From NCBI GenBank assembly GCA_963693085.1, contig OY856409.1, forward strand, positions 1,164,792,749 to 1,164,856,748: 64,000 bases of DNA. Reading direction: 5' to 3'. Of this stretch, positions 57,035-64,000 are shown in pieces; the first letter of the stretch is position 1, and each line of letters begins with the position of its first letter. The translations under genes were made by a program, and so were the position numbers. This DNA is from Alisma plantago-aquatica (taxonomy: Eukaryota; Streptophyta; Magnoliopsida; Alismatales; Alismataceae). The notes under the pieces were generated by a model. That model was given only the letters and a program-made list of their open reading frames with translations. It was not told the DNA's origin and searched no databases.

Positions 57035-57369
57035 TGCTTGCATGTATGGATTCAGGTTGCCACCCAAGGTAGGGGTCTAGATCCCATTTTGGAGTTTCCT
57101 GATGATGATAAGGAGGAGGAAGATGATCTAGCCTTAGTGGCTGCAAGTGAGGACCTCCAACCATTTTTGAAAAACCTTTGAAGAACTCCCTTGAACAACC
57201 TCCAGTCCTTGAGCTCAAGTATCTTCCTGAAGTCTTGAAGTATTCTTTTCTAGAATCCATTGACACCCTCCCGATGATCAATTCTTCTATCCTATCTCTT
57301 GAGCAAGAAGAGGTTCTTATTGTTGTATTGAAGAGAAACATTCAGGCCATATGATGGACTATTTCTAAT

Positions 57370-58430
57370 TTGAGGGGTGTTGATCCCTCCATCTATTTTT
57401 ATAGAATCTATCTTGAATATGATGTAAGGTCATCTCAACAAATGCAAAGAAGATTGAACCTAAAGCTAAAAGAGGTCGTAACACAAGAAGTAATGAAGTT
57501 ATTGGATGTTGGGATAATCTATCCCATTTATGACAACCCTTGGGTGAGTCCCATTTAGGTTGTACCCAAGAAGGTTGGGATCACCATAGTTGAGAATGAA
57601 GATGGAGAGTTAGTGCCCGTGGGAGAACAATCCAAGTGAAGGATGTGTGTAGATTATAGGAAACTGAATGAAAAGACAAAGAAAGACCATTTCTGTCTCT
57701 AATTCATTGATCATATATTGGAGAGACTGGTAGGACAAAGCTTCTATTGTTTTTTTGATGGTTATTCAGGTTACTTCCAGGTGCCAGTGCACCCAGATGA
57801 TCAGGAAAAGACCACATTCACTTGTCCAAGTGGTACTTTTACTTACATGAGGATGCCATTTGGATTGTGTAATGCTCAGTATACATTTCAAAGATGTGTT
57901 ACATCTATTTTTGCTGACATGCTTGATTCATCTCTTGAGGTCTTTATGGATGATTTCTTAGTTTTTGGCAAAAATTTAGATGATCGTTTTCTCCATCTTA
58001 CCGCTATCTGGAAAGATGCGTCAAAGTCCATTTAGTTCTATCTTGGGAGAAGAGTCATTTCGTGGTCCCAAAAGACATAGTGTTGAGACATAGAGTTTCA
58101 AAAGCCGGGATTGAGGTTGATAAGGCCAAAGTGGGCTTAATTTCCACTTTTACTACTTCCACCGTAAGACATGTTCACTCTTTCTTGGGACATGCAGGTT
58201 TCTATTACTGATTCATCAAGGACTTCATCAAAAAGTTTAGACTATTATGCCTTTTGCTAGAAAAGAATGTGGAATTCAATTTTGATGACAAGTGTGTTGA
58301 AACCTTCAACCACTTGAAGTATAATTTAGTTCCTACTCATATTATGCAGCCCTCGGATTTCTCTTTGCCGTTTGAGATCATGACTAATGCTTCAGATATG
58401 GGAGTGGGGGTTGTACTGGGATAAAGGATT
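57370..58430 (+). pseudogene. Athila-2 reverse transcriptase
   Basis: Blocks in order: DVGIIYPIYDNPWVSPI, a stop, VVPKKVGITIVENEDGELVP, RMCVDYRKLNEKTKKDH, a stop, then [29 protein letters not shown] and the catalytic FMDDFLVFG. The largest open piece is 57718-58035. The thumb is in another frame with several stops up to 58430. The catalytic aspartates remain, but the protein cannot be made. Confidence 0.85.
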
Positions 58431-58433
58431 GGT

Positions 58434-58991
58434 TTGATTCCACAAGCCATCTACTACGCAAGTAAAACCCTTGATGAGGCTCAAAGAAACTACACCACCA
58501 CCGAGAAGGATCTACTTGTAGTGATCTTTGTACTTGAAAAATTTTGCTCTTATCTTTTGCATAACAAAGTCATTGTATATACGAATCATACAACCTTGAA
58601 GTATCTAATGGCAAAGAAAGATTCTAAACCAAGATTGATTTGTTGGATCCTATTGCTCCAAGAGTTTGATTTGGAAATTGTTGACAAGAAGGGGATTGAA
58701 AATTATGCAGTTGATCACCTTTCCCGTATTGAGGCACCATATGATGATGTGAAATGGATAAAAGACATAATGCCACATGAACAACTCTTCTTACTTTCCT
58801 CCACCCAAAGACCATGGTACAAGCACATGGCTAATTTCTTGGCTAGTGGGAGGATACCATGTACTTGGACAAGGGAAGAGAACAAGAGGTTGTTTGCCAT
58901 GGTGAAGAACTATGTGGGGGATGACCCACATCTTTTCAAGTATTGCTCTGATCGGCTTATAAGAAGGAGTGTCCCTGAAAGTGAGCAGTGA
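58434..58991 (+). pseudogene. Athila-2 RNase H and linker
   Basis: 185 residues. The RNase H signature is [20 protein letters not shown] then [29 protein letters not shown] and VDHLSRIE. The Asp of the TDH motif is Asn (YTNHT), a catalytic change. A TGA (58989-58991) ends the frame just before the integrase zinc-binding domain. The tandem duplication described separately starts inside this ORF at 58848. Confidence 0.85.
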
Positions 58992-59745
58992 GAGATTCTC
59001 TCCATGTGCCACTCTGACATTTATGGAGGACATTTTTGTGGAAAGCGTACAACCGCTAAAGTTCTTCAAAGTGGATTCTATTGGCCAATTTTGTTCAAAG
59101 ACTCCAATGAGTATTATAAGTCTTGCTTGAGGTGCCAATATGTGGGCACTATCTCGAAAAGGGACATGATGCCTCTATCACCCATTGTAGTGGTTGAGGT
59201 GTTTGATGTTTGGGGTATTGACTTTATGGGTCTGTTTCCCTCCTATTTTGGATATGTGTACATCTTGGTGATCGTTAATTATGTCTCCAAGTACATGGGA
59301 GGATACCATGTACTTGGAAAAGGGAAGAGAACAAGAGGTTGTTTGCCATGGTAAACAACTATGTGGGGGATGACCCACATCTTTTCAAGTATTGCTCTGA
59401 TCAACTTATAAGGAGGTGTGTCCCTGAAAGTGAGTAGCGAGAGATTCTCTCGATGTGCCACTCTGATATTTGTGGAGGACATTTTTGTGGAAAGCGTACA
59501 ACCGCTAAAGTTCTTCAAAGTGGATTCTATTGGCCAATTTTGTTCAAAGACTCCAATGAGTATTATAAGTCTTGCTTGAGGTGCCAATATGTGGGCACTA
59601 TCTTAAAAAGGGACATGATGCCTCTATCACCCATTGTAGTGGTTGAGGTGTTTGATGTTTGGGGTATTGACTTTATGGGTCTATTTCCCCCCTATTTTGG
59701 ATATGTGTACATCTTGGTGATCGTTAATTACGTCTCTAAGTGGAT
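58848..59745 (+). repeat. 449-bp tandem duplication
   Basis: GGGAGGATACCATGTACTTGG starts both units, at 58848 and 59297, so the offset is 449 bp. The second unit ends near 59745, where the sequence continues with the rest of the integrase. Units differ at a modest number of bases. Since 449 is not a multiple of three, the duplication shifts the frame. It spans the end of the RNase H linker, the integrase zinc-binding domain and the start of the core, so these are present twice. Confidence 0.9.
59004..59354 (+). pseudogene. Athila-2 integrase N-terminal part, first duplicate
   Basis: Encodes MCHSDIYGGHFCGKRTTAKV (His ligands) and CLRCQYVGTISKRDM (Cys ligands), then the first catalytic Asp in GIDFMGLFPSY. 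It runs into VSKYMGGYHVLGKG, which is the duplication junction, and ends at a TAA. Confidence 0.85.
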
Positions 59746-60469
59746 TGAAGCAATTTCTACAAGGACCAATGATCACAAGATAGTATGTTACTTTGTTAAT
59801 TCTAATATTTTCATTCAATTTGGTGTGCCAAGGGCAATGAATACTGATGGTGAAAGCCACTTCATTCATAGAACTTTTGAATGATTGCTGAAAAGACATG
59901 GTGTGAACCATAGTGTGGCTACTCCTTACCACCCTCAAACTAGTCGCCAAGTTGAGTTAGACAATCAGGAGATAAAGCTCATTCTTAAGATGACAGTGAG
60001 ATTGGACCGCAAGGATTGGTCTCTATGTCTTAATGAAATTTTATGGGCATATAGAACAACATTTAAGGCCCCGATTGGCACCACACCGTTCAAACTCGTG
60101 TATGGTAAGAGTTGCTATCTACCTATTGGGATGCAACACAAGACATTATGGGCTTTGAAATCTAAGGACATGGATGTAGATACCATGGGAGTAAGAAGAA
60201 AACTACAGCTCCATGAGTTAGAAGAGATGAGGCAAGAAGCCTATGAGTTGTCTAAAAGCTACAAAGAGATAACTAAGTTCTTGCATGACAAGCTGATCAA
60301 GAAGAAGAATTTTGAGCCTAGACGATGGGTATGGTTGTACAATTCTAGGATGAAGTTCTTTCCCAAAAAATGTAGGTCTAGTTGGGAAGGATCTTATCTA
60401 GTCAAGCATGTGTATCCATCTGGTGCCATAGTGATATGTGAGAAGGAAGAGCAAAACAGTTCACGGTAA
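59453..60469 (+). pseudogene. Athila-2 integrase, second duplicate through C-terminus
   Basis: Repeats the zinc-binding domain (MCHSDICGGHFCGKRTTAKV, CLRCQY) and continues into the whole core: GIDFMGLFPPY, NTDGESHF and HPQTSRQVELDNQEIK provide Asp, Asp and Glu. A TGA at 59882-59884 splits it (probably a CGA codon). The rest (59885-60469) has LWAYRTTFKAPIGTTPFKL and the C-terminal SRMKFFPKKCRSSWEGSYLV. No chromodomain follows. The frame is lost near 60469, and NGQRLN-like sequence resumes in another frame. Confidence 0.88.
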
Positions 60470-60639
60470 ATGGACAAAGATTGAATGCCATTTTTAAAGT
60501 CGGTCTGGACAAAGCAAATCAAAGTTTTGATATCATGATGCTAGTTGAGGAACACCCAGATGATGAAGAGATGTGCTTAAATGCACATGAAAGAGACATA
60601 TATTACAAAGATGTTTGGAAGGTTACACGAGGATGATTG

Positions 60640-60954
60640 AATCAAAAAATTAATAAGCCTGACTGAAGGCATTAAATTTAGCGCTAGTGGGAGGCAACCC
60701 ACCTAGGTTTGGGAACTTTTGCACCCAACCTTCACTTTTTGATACTTTTAGTTTGTTTTTACACGATTCCAAAAATACACACACACTTGTGCTTGATAGT
60801 TTTTGTTTTGTTTTGATGTGATAGGGTGACAGGTCAAAGAGAGTGAGAAGATGGGTGCAACAACTACAAGGAAAGAAAAATGAGATACTACAATGTTTGC
60901 ATTGAGAAGTATGAAGTTTCATGAAATTGTTGGGAATTAGAGCACTTTAAAGAC
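60640..60954 (+). other. Post-integrase segment of Athila-2
   Basis: GTGGGAGGCAACCCACC near 60690 matches the Athila-1 motif at 396-413. A T-rich stretch ending GATAGGGTGACAGG near 60830 resembles an intron end, again like Athila-1. No ORF is accepted here. Confidence 0.45.
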
Positions 60955-61510
60955 TCACCACGACCGTGAAGCATCAAAATGATAGTTGTGAGTGCATCCA
61001 ATATCATAGGACAATTGATAAGTAAAAGGGGTAACCACCACAACCATGGAGCTATCCATGGGCATGTTGGTTGTCCACTTCCATGGTCGTGACCACCCAC
61101 ACAGGCGTGGAAAAAATTTCCCAACTTTGTCGTGGTAGTTGACCACAAACGAGGAGAGATTCATGAAAATCACAGAAATGAGCAAAGAAAAGAAGATGAA
61201 TGACCATGACTATGTCAGCCCCCATCAGTGTGTCACTTAAGGGTCCCCACGACTATGTCATCCCCTACGGGCATGGCGCTTGAGGGTCTCCATGACCATG
61301 TCAGCCCCCACGGGCGTGGCGAGGTTCAGAGCCTTCAACATCGTTCTCTCCACCATAGCTGTGGCACCCGCCACAGTCATACCAACACCATTCCCCCTCT
61401 CCCGTATCCACCCCACGGCTGTGGCGAGGCCCGAACCCACCAAAATTTCCACTTAATACCCCTATTCCACCATGACCCCCCATTCTAACCTACACCTCAT
61501 AAACACCCAT
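60955..61510. repeat. Palindrome array downstream of Athila-2 pol
   Basis: Words such as CACCACGACCGTG, CCATGGTCGTGACC, CACGACTATGTC, CCATGACCATGTC, CCACGGGCGTGGCG and CCACGGCTGTGGCG recur every 20-50 bp. They belong to the same family as the set in the LTR (52085-52645). Athila-1 shows the same dual placement with its own motif. ORFs over this stretch on both strands only translate the repeats. Confidence 0.75.
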
Positions 61511-62280
61511 GGTCATGGTGGCACCTTTGACAACTTCCATTGCTCAATACTCCACCTCTAGCCACCATCCACCTCTAAATCAACTATCTCATCTATGTTG
61601 CACCTTCCTCTCTCTTCTCCACCTAACAATCTTCACCGAACCATCCCCTAGATCCATTTCTACCACCATTGTCACATCCACCTCTGCCGCCCAGAAAACC
61701 CCCAAAATTCGACCTTCCTCACCCAAAACTCATATCCAATCAACCTCTCGCCCCTACCATACCTCCATGAATCACTTCCAACAATTTTCTATCCCCAATC
61801 CACCCATCTACCACAAAAGTATGAAATCCAAATTCCCCCCGACCTCCACCTCCATACAATGAAGGGAATAGGAAAGGTTGTGAAGAAGGGAGCTCAAAAA
61901 AGCTTCCAAGAAATTTCCAAGGCAAGGTGCAGACTAAGAAATCATCCTCCAATGTCTCCATTCCATCACACACCCCATCACCTTCAAACTCCATCTCCAC
62001 CTCGCTTCGTCACTCATCATCCATGAGTGTCTCTCCACTACTAATCAGGGAGTCACCACACCACCAACACCACATACGAGGAGGAGGAAGAAGAGGCATT
62101 AGAGACAAATGTTGATGCAATGACTGACTCCTTAGAACCAAAGATCACCACCTATCCAAAATGGGGTAAGAGGATTGCTACCCCTTCTTCTTCATGTCCT
62201 CTGCCCCACCCTACACCAGCCCGCTACTCCATTTATTCAATAATGGAAGGGTCGCAATAACATCTAGGAGCCCGACGAAA
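61511..62280 (+). other. Low-complexity Ser/Thr/Pro-rich stretch before the ATHILA ORF
   Basis: CCA/TCC/ACC-rich DNA giving Ser/Thr/Pro-rich plus-strand frames (61509-61862 and 61927-62115). It may be the decayed N-terminal part of the third ORF, which is often low-complexity in Athila elements. I find no domain and no reliable start. Confidence 0.4.
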
Positions 62281-62281
62281 A

Positions 62282-64000
62282 TTGGTGATTGAGGAAGAAG
62301 AGGATGTTCAAGAAGAGAAATCTAAGCAAAGAATGCCATTGAATCTTGATACTATCTCAGGATCAAAGTCATATGAGGGTGAGGAGGAGGAGGAGGACAC
62401 GGGTGATGAGGAGCTGAGTCCAGAGCCATTGGACATTGTGACCTTGTTGGGGGTGGATAGGCGGGAAGTAATTGGTAAGATTCCTAAGGGGGTATCATAT
62501 GGGAGAGGGAGAAAGAGAAAGATCAAAATGACCCCCTATACCCCTAGTGCATGACAAGGAGGGTCATTGCAACTAGGTATGCTTGCCAACATGTGATGGA
62601 TGCACTAGGATTTAGACAACAAATGTGGTGTGACTGGTATAGATGTGGATTGTATTGGGTGCTCTTTTTTTTGGTCGGTCAAAAAAACGTGTTACTATAT
62701 AATTCTAAAACTTTGGGTACAAACTTTGCGCCCCTATACAACCAGGGATGAAGACATCCGAAAGAACAAAAAAAAGTTTATAGGACCCCCAAAAGAAGAA
62801 AAGGAACAAGACCCCAAGACTTCTAAGAAAGTACAAACACTGCCTAATAGATAAGGGCATTAACCAAAAACTAGAAAAACACTAGCATTAATCCCACCTT
62901 CAAATTGTGTCATCTTGGAAGACTGGAAACTGACCAAATATAAAAGGAAGTGCTATATCATCTAGAAGAGATGAATAAAGGTTCCTTCACCAAGCCAAAA
63001 GCATCCAAGCTGTAGAAAGCAAAGCAGGAAGAGCCCTTCCATGAGCAGTCCTTCAGTTGATGTCCTTGAAAAGAAAAAAAGCCACCTTCCCCATCACTGG
63101 CATTGTGAACATCTCATAAAGTATGAGGGAAAGATAGATTTCCTAATCCTCTTCACCAATCAATAGACAAGCAGATTTAGAGGCTCAACCGGATCACACA
63201 TCTACACCAAGGAGAAAATCTCAATCAGTAGAGTCGAACTGGATGAGTACAGAGTTCAAACCAGTCTTTTCCTAGCTGACTTTTTCTTTCTTTTTGTCCA
63301 TGACTGGTTGAAGACCATGGAATCAGAATCCCACTGATCGAAGTCACCTTCAGAGACATTGGAATCCTCATCCTCAAATAGGTTCTCCTTCCTATCCCGG
63401 TGCTTAGCTGAGAATCCACAACTCTCCCAGACTCTGTTGATCTTCCAAGAGTCAGATCCATTGTCTTCTTTGCCACGATTCGCTAACTCCAGCTCCCAAT
63501 CAAAGCCGAGGGTACCTGCATTACAAACCGGAGTGCTCCTGAGCATATCAGGTTTGGTCTGTTGAGTGCTGGTACCAACAGAGGGGTTCTGGTGATCACC
63601 AATGTATTGGGTGCTCTTTGATGCACAAGACACTTATATTGAGCTAACACAACAATTCTTTGCAACCTTGGAGAAAGTCAAGTACATAGGCGAGGAAGAA
63701 ATCAGATTTGGGCTGTAGAATCATATACATACAATCACAAAATCACAGTTGAACAACATCTTTTCCAGGGTTCCTAAAAAAGCAAAGTTGCTTGATGAAG
63801 GCCACATAGAAAGAGAGATAGATATAAATTATCGATCTATGTGGTATATCATGACACAACAAAGAAACTTCATAGTTGGCAAGTCAAAGACCATTGATAT
63901 CTACAATCCATATTATAGATATGCACAAAAAGTCATTGCTAATACCATTATTGACCGCTATGATAACCAAGGGATCTGCTCACAAAAAGGTCTTTTCATG
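62282..64000 (+). pseudogene. ATHILA ORF-1-like protein (post-pol ORF), interrupted
   Basis: An acidic N-terminus (EEEEDVQEEKSK, EEEEEDTGDEELSPEP, 62282-62554) is followed in another frame by TRRVIATRYACQHVMDALGF and WCDWYRCGLYWVLF (to 62667). A retroposed insert comes next. From 63620 the same frame goes on with TYIELTQQFFATLE and EEEIRFGL, a TAG (63716-63718), then IDIYNPYYRYAQKVIANTI near the edge. The pattern (TYxxLTxxFFxTLE, IRF, INPxxRYxxxxIANT) is that of the ATHILA ORF-1 family (PF03078), a protein of unknown function in the env position. It runs off the window. Confidence 0.65.
62651..63619 (-). mobile_element. Retroposed insert (LINE-like or processed sequence) with 17-bp duplications
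   Basis: TGTATTGGGTGCTCTTT occurs at 62651-62667 and again at 63603-63619. Removing one copy and the 935 bp between them (62668-63602) rejoins the ATHILA ORF in frame. Read on the minus strand, the insert ends in an A-rich tail (ACCAAAAAAA), the mark of target-primed reverse transcription. Its minus strand has an open frame (63633-63256, partly in flank) with basic KKKSARKRL and acidic stretches. I do not recognise it; it may be the end of a LINE ORF1 or an internally deleted LINE. No RT motif is present. Confidence 0.8.

Larger units (their letters stand above)
51948..64000 (+). mobile_element. Athila-like Ty3/gypsy retrotransposon 2 (3' end off window)
   Basis: Plus-strand order: LTR, degenerate tRNA-Asp primer site (54328), gag, protease, RT, RNase H, integrase, a non-coding palindrome array (60955-61510), then an ATHILA ORF-1-like frame that runs off the right edge. 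Gag, RT and integrase resemble Athila-1 in kind but differ strongly in sequence, so it is another family. It is heavily decayed. A 449-bp tandem duplication lies in the RNase H/integrase junction, and a retroposed insert lies in the last ORF. Confidence 0.87.

Noticed and set aside
60650..61488. Several ORFs after Athila-2 integrase
   Set aside because: They overlap the palindrome array in opposing frames, with no conserved domain. The accepted ORF of this region starts later.

Overview
The window is nuclear DNA from a flowering plant with a large, repeat-rich genome. I see no host gene, no tRNA or rRNA, and nothing bacterial or organellar. Nearly all of it is transposable elements, mostly decayed and nested. 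The plant assignment rests on the element types: Athila-like and Tekay-like Ty3/gypsy elements with tRNA-Asp and tRNA-iMet primer sites, a CACTA element with a 3-bp target duplication, PIF/Harbinger transposases, GT-AG introns and AAACCCTAA motifs. The species cannot be told.

Layout. 1-7733: Athila-like gypsy element 1 on the minus strand (gag, PR, RT-RH, IN, PBS and 5' LTR; its 3' end is off the left edge). It sits inside ORF1 of Harbinger copy 1 (plus strand, 7731 to about 12.66 kb). Copy 1 carries a transposase and then a run of extra genes: two GRF-type zinc-finger ORFs, a SANT/Myb-like ORF and a small acidic ORF. A fold-back sequence (12.66-13.05 kb) separates it from Harbinger copy 2, which lies tail-to-tail on the minus strand. 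Copy 2 starts with ORF1 at 34.34 kb and ends near 13.4 kb. It is split by a 15-kb insertion at 16300-31285.

That insertion is an array of three about 2.7-kb LTRs separated by two 162-bp internal regions, each with only a PBS and a polypurine end. LTR 1 contains a complete 6559-bp CACTA element (17022-23580) with TTA target duplications. The CACTA gene has TNPA-like, DUF8039-like and Ulp1-protease-like parts but no DDE transposase that I can see.

34.3-37.2 kb holds no recognisable gene. 37217-50990 is a Tekay-type chromovirus with a 5.36-kb 5' LTR, a decayed gag-pol ending in a chromodomain, and a truncated 3' LTR. 51.0-51.9 kb is unassigned. About 51.95 kb to the right edge is a second Athila-like element in plus orientation, with LTR, PBS, gag, PR, RT, RH, IN (carrying a 449-bp tandem duplication) and an ATHILA ORF-1-like reading frame. 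That last frame is broken by a retroposed 935-bp insertion flanked by 17-bp duplications.

Three observations stand out. First, the Harbinger copies share a conserved set of downstream genes beyond the usual two. Second, the three-LTR array has an extreme LTR-to-internal ratio. Third, all three coding LTR-element families, and the CACTA ends, carry arrays of short CG-containing palindromes whose sequence is specific to each family. Intact coding potential is low: almost every ORF has nonsense codons, many explained by C-to-T change at CAG, CAA or CGA. The left-arm GRF gene at 10472-10979 is the clearest unbroken reading frame, and the copy-1 transposase has a single early stop.
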